A DNA stretch of 64,000 nt from DASSKO01 sp035690425 (lineage in GTDB: Bacteria; Actinomycetota; Actinomycetes; Propionibacteriales; Nocardioidaceae): contig DASSKO010000016.1 of the NCBI GenBank assembly GCA_035690425.1, forward strand, positions 1 through 64,000. The letters are read 5' to 3'. Position numbers and translations under genes: made by a program. The notes beneath the pieces are model-generated. The model was given only the letters and a program-made list of their open reading frames with translations, searched no databases and was not told the origin of the DNA. Shown piece after piece: positions 41,308 through 50,076 of the stretch. The first letter of the stretch is position 1. Each line of letters starts with the position of its first letter.

Positions 41308-42964
41308 CTGCGGTGGTCCCCCCACTCCGGTTGTCGTCCTTGTTGCCGCCTCGATGGGCGGGGTGTGTGACCGGACGCCGTCGCCCGGCCTGCACGCCGA
41401 GCCGTGTCGTCACCTGGTCCACAAGCGTCGATCGGGAGACATAGCTGTCGACGACTGCCGAGGAGCCTGTTCCGACCAGTACTGCACCTACTGCCGGCAC
41501 TCGCAGTCGGGACAGCAGACGCTGAGACGCCGCTGCCTGGTGCGAGGTGGTCCGGTTGAGGCGGGCTACTACGACTGCGGTGTCGACATGCGGGGAGAGG
41601 TCGACCGCGTCAGAGACGGCAAGCAGCGGAGCCGTGTCGATGATGACGATGTCCGCCAGGTCCCGAGCTCGCTCGATCAGCGGGCCCACGCCCGCGAACA
41701 GGGCACCGGGGTGGTTGATCTCCTGGCCGCTGGTCGCGACGCGTACGCCGGTGAAGGGGCTGTCACGCACGACCAGGTCAAGGTCGTCGGGTCGTCCCGC
41801 CTGCAGCAGGTCTGACAAGCCGGAGCCGGAGGGCACATCGAGATAGCGATGGATACGCGGGTTGCGGAAGTCGAGCGAGAGCACCAGCACCTGACGGCCC
41901 GACTCCGCCATCGCAACGGCGAGATTGGCCACTGAGGTGGTCTTGCCTTCGTTCGGCCGTGCACTGGTGACCAGGATGACGCTCGATTTGTGCCCTCCCG
42001 GCCCCCGCTCGCCCGAGTCCGGCTTCAGCAGCAACAGGGCTGACCGGAGGTTTCGGTACGACTCCGCGATGGCGCTTCCAGGCTCGGTCGCGCTGATGAC
42101 CTCGGTAGTCTTTCGATGGCTCCACGGCAGTGCGGGGATCTCGGCCAGCACCGGCAGCTGTAGGGCATCCTCGGTCTGCTCGCGGGTGCGCAACCGCGAG
42201 TCGATGCGCTCGACGACGAGGGCGAGGGCGATCCCCAGCAACAACCCGAGGGCGCCGCCGATCAGGAGTCGATCACGTGGGTCGGACGGCGGCGCGAAGC
42301 CACCCGTCTGGTCGGGGATCGCCACGGCGGGTTGCAGCATCTCCAACGGTGGGTCTGCCAGCAGCTGGTCGTTGAGGGCGGCGACCTCCGCTGTGATGGA
42401 GGAGTACCGCGCCGTCAGCCCCTCGAGCTCGGCCGTGAGGCGGGGGTCGTTCGGCGTCAGCTCGAGCGCGCTGTCGAGTTGGTCGAGGCGGGCGCCGTCC
42501 TGCTTGAGCAGCTCGTTGAGCTCCTTCAGCTGCTTCGTGGCCTGCTCTCGGTCCCTGCGCTCGAAGAAGCCGATCAGCTCGGCGGCGAAGACGTTGGCGG
42601 TCCGCTGAGTGAGCTCACCGTCGCTGCCGACCGTGCTGATCTGCAGGGTCGCGGTCTCGGGGTCGACAGCGGTGGTGATCTCGGTGGCCAGGATCTGCGG
42701 ATCATCGTCGTAGTCCAGTTGCTTGGCGGCTCGCTCCGGGACCTCGCCGATCGTGGTGAACAAGGCGGCGGTTGCCAGATTGAGCGGTGTCTCCGCCGTG
42801 GGGCTGCTGATCAGCGTCGCGGTGGCCTGGTAGGTGCGCACCACCGGACCGGTTTGTGCCTCTGCCGGCAGCGTGAGCCAGACGACGACAAGAGCCAACG
42901 ACGCCGTAGCGGCAACCAGCGTCCACCGCCTGCGGAGGATGCTCAGATAGCCGATCAGGTCCAT
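41300..42964 (-). CDS. Wzz-BY-kinase fusion (chain-length determinant and CpsD-like ATPase)
   Basis: A 554-aa membrane protein controlling polysaccharide chain length and export. A Wzz domain with membrane helices at about residues 10-32 (RRRWTLVAATASLALVVVW) and 230-250 flanks an extracytoplasmic coiled region (EQATKQLKELNELLKQDG). The ATPase has Walker A SARPNEGKTTS near 340, Walker A-prime VLVLSLDFRNPR and Walker B IVIIDTAPLL. In Walker A-prime the first Asp is Ser. The C-terminal tail (RRPVTHPAHRGGNKDD...) has no tyrosine cluster, so classical tyrosine autophosphorylation is doubtful. GAGGAGG precedes the ATG, which overlaps the CapD stop by 10 bp. Confidence 0.9.
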   Translation of the reverse strand: MDLIGYLSILRRRWTLVAATASLALVVVWLTLPAEAQTGPVVRTYQATATLISSPTAETPLNLATAALFTTIGEVPERAAKQLDYDDDPQILATEITTAVDPETATLQISTVGSDGELTQRTANVFAAELIGFFERRDREQATKQLKELNELLKQDGARLDQLDSALELTPNDPRLTAELEGLTARYSSITAEVAALNDQLLADPPLEMLQPAVAIPDQTGGFAPPSDPRDRLLIGGALGLLLGIALALVVERIDSRLRTREQTEDALQLPVLAEIPALPWSHRKTTEVISATEPGSAIAESYRNLRSALLLLKPDSGERGPGGHKSSVILVTSARPNEGKTTSVANLAVAMAESGRQVLVLSLDFRNPRIHRYLDVPSGSGLSDLLQAGRPDDLDLVVRDSPFTGVRVATSGQEINHPGALFAGVGPLIERARDLADIVIIDTAPLLAVSDAVDLSPHVDTAVVVARLNRTTSHQAAASQRLLSRLRVPAVGAVLVGTGSSAVVDSYVSRSTLVDQVTTRLGVQAGRRRPVTHPAHRGGNKDDNRSGGTTADD

Positions 42965-44862
42965 GCGACGTCCTCCTCGTCAATGGTGACCCTGGCTGTG
43001 TGCTGGGCCGGGACCGCTGTCCCCTGACCCGCCGCCACGAGCTGTCGCAACAGCGTCCGGACGGTGGTGTCATCGCGCTCGAGCGTGGCGGCCGTCAGCT
43101 CATCGAGCGCGACGCCCAGCTCCGCCTTGGACAGCGACACCGGGTCGAGCCGAAGGATCGAGGGGTGCGATGTCGGATGTTGACGCTCGTCCTCGGTGTG
43201 CAGCTGCTCCGCCAGCTTCTCGCCTGGACGAATGCCGGTGACGCGGATCTCGACATCGAGTCCCGGCCGGCGCCCGGACAGCCGGATCATCCTGCTTGCC
43301 AGGTCGAGGATGTGGACGGGCTCGCCCATGTCGAGCATGAACACCTCGCCGCCTCGTGCGAGCGTGGCCGCGTGCAGCACCAGCCGCACTGCCTCGGGAA
43401 TGCTCATGAAGTACCGCGTCATCCGGCCGTCGGTGATGGTCACCGGGCCGCCGGAGCGGATCTGACGCACGAACGTCGGGACTACGCTGCCACGGCTGCC
43501 CAAGACGTTGCCGAAGCGGACCGCGCAGGTTGTCATCGAGTCGGAGTGGCTCAGCACCACACCCTCGCCCACGAACTTCGTCGAGCCCATCACGCTGCTG
43601 GGTCGCACCGCCTTGTCGGTGGAGATGAAGACGAAGCGCTGTACCCCGGCACGGCGAGCCGCATCTACGACGTGGTGCGTGCCCAGCACGTTTGTCTGCA
43701 CCGCCTCCACCGGATGCTCCTCGAGCAGCGGCACGTGCTTGTGCGCGGCGGCGTGGAAGACGATGTCGGGTCGCTCCTGCCGGAAGAGGCGCTCGACCGT
43801 CGCCTGCTCCCTGATGTCGGCGAGTCGTTGGACGGCTGTCGCCGGCGTGGTCGCGGTCAGGGTGGCCGCGGTGTCGAACAGATGCGTCTCGTCGTGGTCG
43901 ACCAGCACCACGCGGGCGGCGCCCAACGCCGAGACCTGGCGGGCGATCTCCGACCCGATCGACCCGCCTGCGCCGGTCACCAGGACCCGCTTGCCCGCCA
44001 CGAGGGCAGTCATCTCGGCGAGGTCTGTCTCGACCTGGTCGCGGCCGAGCAGGTCGCTGATCTCCAGGTCGCGGACGTCGCGCAGCAGAACCTGCCCGTT
44101 GACGAGCTCGGAGACCTGCGGGACCACCCGCAGCACGATTCCGGACTCGTCGGCCAGCGCCGCGGCGTGGCGGATCCGCTCAGGGGCGGCGGACGGGATC
44201 GCCAGCACGGCGTGCGTCGCATGGTGCCGGCGGCCGACGTCGGGCAGGTCGTCCAGGGTGCCTTCGACGAGCACGCCCTGGACTCGGCGACCAACGAGCT
44301 GGGGGTCGTCGTCGAGGAACGCCACGACCCGACCCTGGTCTTGTTGCTGCCGGACGTCTCGGGCGAGTGCCATGCCGGCAGGGCCAGCGCCGATGACGAT
44401 GAGGTCGACCCCCTCCTGGGACTGCTGGCGTCGCACCGCGAACAGCCTGGACTGGAAGCGGACGGCGCCGACGAGGCTGCAGGTCAGGAGCGCGGCGATG
44501 AACGGAACAGTCCCGGGCACCGGACGGTCCATCACCAGCACGGCCGGGAACAGCACCGAGAAGCTCGCGAGCTGGGCCGCCAGCACCAGCCGTGCCTCGT
44601 GCACGCTGGCGTACCGCCACACCCCGGAGTACAGGCCGGCGCCGACGTGGCAGACCATCGTCACGCCAACGGCTACCGGCAAGAACGACCACAGACCGTC
44701 CCAGGCGTTGTGGGGAACGCTGGCGTCGTAGCGGAGGATGACGGCAGTCGTCCACGCCATCGCGATCAAGGTGGCATCGATTGCGCCCAGAGCCCAGTCC
44801 GAGCGGACGTGCCGGACTACCGCTGTAGGCATCCACGACTGTGGACGTGCTTCATGGAACAT
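42955..44862 (-). CDS. CapD/WbpM/PglF-type membrane nucleotide-sugar 4,6-dehydratase
   Basis: A 635-aa protein, first gene of the minus operon. Four membrane helices (about residues 20-130) precede a first Rossmann-like domain (LIVIGAGPAGMALARDV). The catalytic SDR domain follows, with VLVTGAGGSIGSEIARQ near 305 and FISTDKAVRPSSVMGSTK. The active-site pair is Met-x-x-x-Lys instead of Tyr-x-x-x-Lys, as in UDP-GlcNAc 4,6-dehydratases. It probably makes the 4-keto-6-deoxy sugar used by the DegT aminotransferase. The ATG at 44862 follows GGGGAGGGG by 8 nt. Confidence 0.9.
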   Translation of the reverse strand: MFHEARPQSWMPTAVVRHVRSDWALGAIDATLIAMAWTTAVILRYDASVPHNAWDGLWSFLPVAVGVTMVCHVGAGLYSGVWRYASVHEARLVLAAQLASFSVLFPAVLVMDRPVPGTVPFIAALLTCSLVGAVRFQSRLFAVRRQQSQEGVDLIVIGAGPAGMALARDVRQQQDQGRVVAFLDDDPQLVGRRVQGVLVEGTLDDLPDVGRRHHATHAVLAIPSAAPERIRHAAALADESGIVLRVVPQVSELVNGQVLLRDVRDLEISDLLGRDQVETDLAEMTALVAGKRVLVTGAGGSIGSEIARQVSALGAARVVLVDHDETHLFDTAATLTATTPATAVQRLADIREQATVERLFRQERPDIVFHAAAHKHVPLLEEHPVEAVQTNVLGTHHVVDAARRAGVQRFVFISTDKAVRPSSVMGSTKFVGEGVVLSHSDSMTTCAVRFGNVLGSRGSVVPTFVRQIRSGGPVTITDGRMTRYFMSIPEAVRLVLHAATLARGGEVFMLDMGEPVHILDLASRMIRLSGRRPGLDVEIRVTGIRPGEKLAEQLHTEDERQHPTSHPSILRLDPVSLSKAELGVALDELTAATLERDDTTVRTLLRQLVAAGQGTAVPAQHTARVTIDEEDVAWT

Positions 44863-45058
44863 CCGCCGCACCCCTCCCCTGACGGCCCGGCGGCCAACGA
44901 GTCCCCCCGGATCCGCAGCCTGGCCATCGGCGTTGTCCTGCTGCGTCACTGTGACATGCGCTCGATGGCAGACGCACGGGAATCGAGCCGATTTTGCCGA
45001 AGTCTCTCCGGGGCTGCGCGATCGCTGGCAGACTCGCCGGCGGAGGGGGGAACTTCCA
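44863..45058. promoter_or_regulatory. Divergent control region of the exopolysaccharide locus
   Basis: This 196-bp gap separates the 14-gene minus operon from the plus operon, so it must hold at least two promoters. I see strong ribosome-binding sites at both edges, but no -35/-10 pair that I would defend and no clear palindrome. The two LuxR-type regulators of the minus operon are natural candidates to bind here. Confidence 0.5.
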
Positions 45059-46378
45059 ATGACGTTACGCATTTCAGTGATCGGCACGGGATACCTGGGG
45101 GCGACTCACGCAGCCGGAATGGCTGAGCTGGGTCACGAGGTGATCGGTGTCGATACCGACGCGGCCAAGGTGGCCGTGTTGTCCGCCGGTGAGGTGTCGT
45201 TCTACGAGCCGGGCCTTGCCGACCTGCTGGGCCGGCACGTCGCCTCGGGTCGGCTGCGCTTCACCACCTCGATCGCGGAGGCGGCGGATTTCGCCGATGT
45301 GCACTTCATCTGTGTGGGCACACCGCAGCGCTCCGGTGGCTACTCCGCCGAGCTGCGCCCGGTCGAGGGCGCGATCGACGGTCTTGCCCGGGGGTTGACC
45401 CGGCCGTGTCTGGTGGTGGGTAAGTCGACGGTCCCCGTCGGCACCGCGGAGCGGCTGGCCGGGAGGCTGGCCGAGCTCGCTCCGGCGGGCCTCGGGGTCG
45501 ACCTTGCCTGGAACCCCGAGTTCCTCCGCGAAGGCCACGCGGTGGAGGACACGTTGCGACCGGACCGGCTCGTTGTCGGCGTCGAGTCACCGACCGCGGA
45601 GAAGACCCTGCGGGAGGTCTATGCCGTGCCGTTGGCCGAGGGCGTCCCGTGTGTGGTCACCGACCTCGCCACCGCCGAGCTGACGAAGGTGGCTGCCAAC
45701 TCCTTCCTCGCCACGAAGGTCTCGTTCATCAACGCGATGGCCGAGCTCTGCGAGGTCACCGGAGCCGATGTCGTCACCCTCGCCGATGCGATCGGATACG
45801 ACGAGCGCATCGGACGGCGCTATCTGAACGCCGGGCTCGGCTTCGGCGGTGGCTGCCTGCCGAAGGACATCCGCGCGTTCATGGCCCGAGCGGGTGAGCT
45901 CGGCGTCGACCAGGCCCTGACCTTCCTGCGGGAGGTCGACGCGATCAACATGCGCCGGCGGCACCGGGTGGTCGAGGTCGCGAAGGCGGAGTGCGACGGC
46001 AGCGTGCTCGGCAAGCGGATCGGGGTGCTCGGCGCCGCCTTCAAGCCGAGATCTGACGATGTCCGTGACTCACCCGCTCTGAACGTCGCGGCGCAGTTGC
46101 AGCTGCAGGGAGCGCACGTCAGTGTCTACGACCCGCAAGCGAATGCGAACGCAAAGCAGCTGTTCCCGACGCTGCGTTATGCCGGTGGTGTGCTCGAAGC
46201 CGCTGAGGGCGCCGACCTCGTCCTGCATCTGACCGAGTGGGAGGAGTTCCGCCATTTGGACCCCGACGACGTGGGTGCCGTGGTCGCCAAGAGGCGAATC
46301 CTCGACGGGCGCAACGCCTTGGACCCCGACCGCTGGCGGAGCGCCGGGTGGACCTATCGGGCGCTCGGCCGTCCCTGA
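45059..46378 (+). CDS. ugd: UDP-glucose 6-dehydrogenase
   Basis: A 439-aa NAD-dependent enzyme oxidising UDP-glucose to UDP-glucuronate. The Rossmann start is VIGTGYLGATHAAGMAELGH. KSTVPVGTAERLA, WNPEFLREGHAVEDTL, ELTKVAANSFLATKVSFINAMAE and the catalytic Cys in GLGFGGGCLPKDIRAF are intact; the last motif is of the UDP-glucose type. GGAGGGGGG lies 8 nt before the ATG. It is the first gene of the plus operon and differs in subfamily from the dehydrogenase of the minus operon. Confidence 0.94.
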   Translation: MTLRISVIGTGYLGATHAAGMAELGHEVIGVDTDAAKVAVLSAGEVSFYEPGLADLLGRHVASGRLRFTTSIAEAADFADVHFICVGTPQRSGGYSAELRPVEGAIDGLARGLTRPCLVVGKSTVPVGTAERLAGRLAELAPAGLGVDLAWNPEFLREGHAVEDTLRPDRLVVGVESPTAEKTLREVYAVPLAEGVPCVVTDLATAELTKVAANSFLATKVSFINAMAELCEVTGADVVTLADAIGYDERIGRRYLNAGLGFGGGCLPKDIRAFMARAGELGVDQALTFLREVDAINMRRRHRVVEVAKAECDGSVLGKRIGVLGAAFKPRSDDVRDSPALNVAAQLQLQGAHVSVYDPQANANAKQLFPTLRYAGGVLEAAEGADLVLHLTEWEEFRHLDPDDVGAVVAKRRILDGRNALDPDRWRSAGWTYRALGRP

Positions 46379-46387
46379 GGGGCAGCT

Positions 46388-47515
46388 GTGACATCACCGA
46401 CGCACACCTTCAGGCCGAGCGCCGTGGTCGACCATGCTGTGCCGCGGGTGCTGGTGCTGATGACTCGCAACCAGCGTCGAGGCGCGGAGTCCTTCGCGTG
46501 CGTGCTGGGCGAGGGCCTCGGTCAGCGGGGCTTATCGCCGCGGCTGCTCGCGCTGGCATCTGCGGAAGCTGAGCCGCGGTTGCCGGTGCACCCGCTCGGC
46601 CCTTCCCCGCTGAGCGCCGCCACACTGTGGCGTCTGCGTCGAGAGATCCGCCAGGCGGACGTCGTCGTCGCCTGCGGGTCGACCACGCTCCCGGCCACCG
46701 TCGTCGCAGGTGTGGCGACCGGCGCACCGATCATCTACCAGAACATCGGCGACCCGATGTTCTGGGCCGGCCGCGGACGCCGACGAATTCAGGTCCGGGC
46801 GATGCTCGGGCGGATGTCGGCCGTCGCTGCGCTGAGCGAGGAGTCCGCACGTGTGCTTCGGTCACACTTCGGCGTGCCGGCCACGCAGGTCAGGGTGATC
46901 CACAACGCCCGCTCGGCGGCGCTTTTCCGGCCCGGGACCGCGGCGGAACATGCAGCGGCCCGGCACGGGCTCGGCCTGCCGGCGCGCGGTGCCGTGGTCG
47001 CGCTCATCGGAGCCCTGGCACCCGAGAAGCGGGTGGACATCGCGATCGATGCCGTGAGCCGGATGCCCGCCGATGTCCGGCTGGTGGTGGCCGGTGACGG
47101 CCCACTGCGCGAGGAGCTGACCGCACGCGCACGCTCGGCGGCGCCGGGACGGGTGCATTTTCTCGGCCAGCTGCACGACCTCGGCCCGGTCCTGCACGCC
47201 GCCGACGCGGTGGTGCTGACCAGTGCCAGCGAAGGTGTCCCCGGAGCGCTGATCGAGGCCGGCCTGTCCGGGTTGCCCGCGGTTGCGACCGACGTCGGCT
47301 ACGTCCGCGACATCGTCGTACCCGGAGTCACCGGAGAGCTCGTTCCGGTAGGTGACGTGGAAGCGGTCGCTGACGGTCTCGCCCGGGTGCTGTCGGCGCG
47401 GGCGCAGCTGGGACCGCAGGCACGGGCGCACTGCGTGCGCAACTTCGACCTTGACCGGGTGATCGACGACTGGACGGCACTGATCCGGGCCGTCCTCGCA
47501 CGAGGGGGAAGATGA
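46388..47515 (+). CDS. Glycosyltransferase family 4 (a)
   Basis: A 375-aa GT-B glycosyltransferase. The N-terminal acceptor half holds VVVACGSTTLPATVVAGVATG and IIYQNIGDPMFW. The C-terminal donor half has IGALAPEKRVDIAIDAV, VVAGDGPLREEL, FLGQLHDLGPVLHAAD and the E-x7-E motif SASEGVPGALIEAGLSGLPAVATDVG. It transfers a sugar in assembly of the repeat unit; donor and linkage are unknown. The GTG at 46388 is 9 nt after ugd. Its stop overlaps the deacetylase start (ATGA). Confidence 0.88.
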   Translation: MTSPTHTFRPSAVVDHAVPRVLVLMTRNQRRGAESFACVLGEGLGQRGLSPRLLALASAEAEPRLPVHPLGPSPLSAATLWRLRREIRQADVVVACGSTTLPATVVAGVATGAPIIYQNIGDPMFWAGRGRRRIQVRAMLGRMSAVAALSEESARVLRSHFGVPATQVRVIHNARSAALFRPGTAAEHAAARHGLGLPARGAVVALIGALAPEKRVDIAIDAVSRMPADVRLVVAGDGPLREELTARARSAAPGRVHFLGQLHDLGPVLHAADAVVLTSASEGVPGALIEAGLSGLPAVATDVGYVRDIVVPGVTGELVPVGDVEAVADGLARVLSARAQLGPQARAHCVRNFDLDRVIDDWTALIRAVLARGGR

Positions 47516-48306
47516 GCGTCAGGACAGATGTGAAGCGGGTGCTCGCACGGGCGGCCACGAGCCGGCCGGCGGAGGGGGCGACGCTGCTGATCTACCACCG
47601 GGTGGGCGGCGGCACCCAGGACGAGCTCGACCTCCCGGTCGTCTCCTTCGAACGGCAGCTGGAGGCACTCGACAGCTATCGCGTTGTGCACCTCGACGAC
47701 GCGCTGGACGCGCTCGACCGGGGCGATGCGGGTCCGCGGGTGGTGTTGACCTTCGACGACGGGTTCGGCGACGTCTACGCCAACGCCTGGCCGAGGCTGC
47801 GTGAGCGGGGTCTTCCCTTCACGCTCTATGTCGCCACGCGTTACGTGGGCGGCACGATGCACTGGGAGGGCTCGACCGCGCGGGGAAGCGGCGCGCCAGC
47901 TCTCACGTGGCGACAGCTGGAGGAGATGGCCGGGTCCGGTCTGTGCACGATCGGCAACCACACCGACTCCCACGTGCGGCCGGAGCTGCTCACGGCGGTC
48001 GAGCTGGACACCTGTACTCGGGTGCTGCGCGAGCGGCTGAACGTGACGCCACGTCACTTCGCCTACCCATGGGGGGTTGCGGTGCCGGAGCTCGAGGAGG
48101 CTCTTCGGGCCCGGTTCCGCAGCGCGGCCACCGGGCGGCTCGGCCGCAACCGACCGGGCGCAGACCTGATGCGACTGTGCAGAGTGCCGGTTCGAGGCAG
48201 CGACCCGATCGGGTTCTTCCGCGCCAAGCTGGACGGCGGCCTGTTGCCCGAGCGTCTTTACGGCGGCATCACTGCCACGGCGAAGCGAGTTGGGGTCCGT
48301 GCCTGA
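47512..48306 (+). CDS. Polysaccharide deacetylase (NodB-fold)
   Basis: A 264-aa carbohydrate esterase family 4-type protein. LIYHRVGGGT precedes the catalytic VVLTFDDGFGD motif near residue 85. The metal-binding His pair is in HTDSHVRPELL near 148, and FAYPWG follows. There is no signal peptide, so it would act on a cytosolic or membrane-bound intermediate, perhaps removing an N-acetyl group from a nucleotide- or lipid-linked sugar. It overlaps both neighbours (ATGA upstream, 8 bp downstream). Confidence 0.87.
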   Translation: MSVRTDVKRVLARAATSRPAEGATLLIYHRVGGGTQDELDLPVVSFERQLEALDSYRVVHLDDALDALDRGDAGPRVVLTFDDGFGDVYANAWPRLRERGLPFTLYVATRYVGGTMHWEGSTARGSGAPALTWRQLEEMAGSGLCTIGNHTDSHVRPELLTAVELDTCTRVLRERLNVTPRHFAYPWGVAVPELEEALRARFRSAATGRLGRNRPGADLMRLCRVPVRGSDPIGFFRAKLDGGLLPERLYGGITATAKRVGVRA

Positions 48307-49492
48307 CGCCAGGGAAGGCTCCGGACCGATCAAGTTGCGGGCGCGAGACGGCCGCCCACTGAAGCTGATGCATCTCACGACCGTGGACATGAGTTTGGCG
48401 CTGCTGCTGGCGACGGAGCTGGAGGTCGACAACCAAGCCGGGTTGGAGACCTCCGGGGCTTCCGCGCCCGGCGCGTATGTGGCCCAGGTCGAGGGGCTCG
48501 GTGTCAAGCACGTGCCCCTGCCGGCACTGACCCGCGCGTGGGACCCCCGGCGGGACGCGAAGGCGGTGCGGGAGCTGCTCGAGGTGGTCCGTGCGTCGCG
48601 GCCCGACATCGTGCACACGCACAACCCCAAGACCGGTGTGATGGGGCGGATCGTCGGCAGGCTCGCGGCAGTCCCGGTTGTCGTCAACACCTGCCACGGC
48701 CTGTGGGCCGGGCCCGGGGACCGGTTGCTCAAGCGCGCGGCCGTGTACGGCGCCGAGGCGGCGGCTGCCGCGTTCTCCGACGCGGAGCTCTACCAGAACG
48801 GCACCGACCGACGGACGCTGCGACGGTTGGTGCGCCAGTCGAAGACCAAGGTGGTAGGCAACGGCGTCGACCTCACGCGTTTCCAGCCTGATGCCGACGC
48901 ACGCCGACGGGTCCGTGCCGAGCTGGGGGTCGACGAGCACACGACATTGGTCGGCGGTGTCGGCCGGATGGTCGCCGAGAAGGGGATCGCCGAGTACATC
49001 GAGATGGCGCAGGCGCTCGACGAACGGGCCGTCTTCGTCTGGGTCGGTCCGGACGATCCCGACAAACCCGACGCCGTGGCAGGCAGGCCTTCGTCGGTGC
49101 GGTTCCTGGGCGAGCGCTCTGACATGCCCGCTCTCTACAACGCCTTGGACGTCTTCGTGCTGCCGTCGTACCGCGAGGGGTTCAGCCGGTCCGCGATGGA
49201 GGCGGCCGCCACCGGCACCGCGATGGTGTTGTCAGACATCCGGGGCTGCCGGGAGGTGGGCACCCACGAACGGGACCTGCTGCTGGCTCCGCCCGGCGAT
49301 GCCACCAACCTGACGACCACAACCGCGCGGCTGCTGGACGATCCCGGACTGCGCGAGCGACTGGCGAGCTCCGCTCGCCGGCGGTCCCTGGCTGCCTTCG
49401 ACCAGCGGACGGTGGCTGCTGCTTCGCTGCACACGTATGCCGAAGTTGCTGCGCGCAAGGGGCTCGGGTGGAGAACGGAGTGCACGCCATGA
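48299..49492 (+). CDS. Glycosyltransferase family 4 (b)
   Basis: A ~397-aa GT-B enzyme similar to the capsular glycosyltransferases that follow PglC-type priming. The N-terminal half has LMHLTTVDMSLALLLATEL and DIVHTHNPKTGVMGRIVGRLA. The donor half has VGGVGRMVAEKGIAEYIEMA, FLGERSDMPALYNALDVFVLPSYREGFSRSAMEAAA (E-x7-E-type) and CREVG. The GTG at 48299 overlaps the deacetylase stop by 8 bp and is preferred over the in-frame TTG at 48290. It is coupled to the PglC-type gene by ATGA and so may add the second sugar. Confidence 0.87.
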   Translation: MPDAREGSGPIKLRARDGRPLKLMHLTTVDMSLALLLATELEVDNQAGLETSGASAPGAYVAQVEGLGVKHVPLPALTRAWDPRRDAKAVRELLEVVRASRPDIVHTHNPKTGVMGRIVGRLAAVPVVVNTCHGLWAGPGDRLLKRAAVYGAEAAAAAFSDAELYQNGTDRRTLRRLVRQSKTKVVGNGVDLTRFQPDADARRRVRAELGVDEHTTLVGGVGRMVAEKGIAEYIEMAQALDERAVFVWVGPDDPDKPDAVAGRPSSVRFLGERSDMPALYNALDVFVLPSYREGFSRSAMEAAATGTAMVLSDIRGCREVGTHERDLLLAPPGDATNLTTTTARLLDDPGLRERLASSARRRSLAAFDQRTVAAASLHTYAEVAARKGLGWRTECTP

Positions 49493-50076
49493 GACGAGCG
49501 GTGGACGTCGTCGTAGCGACGGTCGCGGCCCTGGTGCTGGCGCCCGTGCTGCTGGTTGTTGCCGGCGCCGTCCGGTGGCGGCTGGGAAGCCCCGTGCTGT
49601 TTCGGCAGGTGCGGGTCGGACGCGACGGGATCGAGTTCTCGATCGTGAAGTTCCGTACGATGCGTCCGCCGCGCTGGGCCGGTGAGCCTGATGCCGACCG
49701 CGACAGTGCGCTGGGACGCCGGCTGAGGGCGATGAGCCTGGACGAGCTGCCGCAGCTGTGGAACGTGCTGGCCGGGGACATGAGCGTGCTCGGCCCGCGG
49801 CCGACGTTGCCCGAGCAGGTCGCCGACTACACCGACCGGCAACGAGGCCGGCTGGCCATCCGTCCTGGGCTGACCGGATGGGCACAGGTCAACGGCAGGA
49901 ACTCGATCTCGTGGCCGGAGCGGATCGAGCTCGACCTGCACTACATCGACAACCGCAGTGTGGTGATGGATGCCCGGATCGTGTGGCGCACCTGTCTGCA
50001 ACTGGTGCGACCGACCGGGATCTACGGACCAGGGGGAGTGAACATGGGCTTTCCCACAAAGGAGGGGGACGGGTGA
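49489..50076 (+). CDS. Polyprenyl-phosphate sugar phosphotransferase (PglC/WcaJ C-domain type)
   Basis: A 195-aa monotopic initiating transferase that moves phospho-sugar from a UDP-sugar to undecaprenyl phosphate. An N-terminal membrane hairpin (VDVVVATVAALVLAPVLLVVAGAV) precedes SPVLFRQVRVGRDG, FSIVKFRTM, the catalytic dyad in MSLDELPQLWNVLAGDMSVLGPRP and IRPGLTGWAQVNGRN. It is the short PglC form without the long N-terminal membrane domain. ATGA links it to the glycosyltransferase and GTGA to the PglD-type gene. Confidence 0.92.
   Translation: MRRAVDVVVATVAALVLAPVLLVVAGAVRWRLGSPVLFRQVRVGRDGIEFSIVKFRTMRPPRWAGEPDADRDSALGRRLRAMSLDELPQLWNVLAGDMSVLGPRPTLPEQVADYTDRQRGRLAIRPGLTGWAQVNGRNSISWPERIELDLHYIDNRSVVMDARIVWRTCLQLVRPTGIYGPGGVNMGFPTKEGDG

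Noticed and set aside
43000..45126. A ~700-codon open frame on the plus strand opposite the CapD-type gene
   Set aside because: The minus strand encodes a full, motif-complete dehydratase. The plus-strand translation is low complexity.
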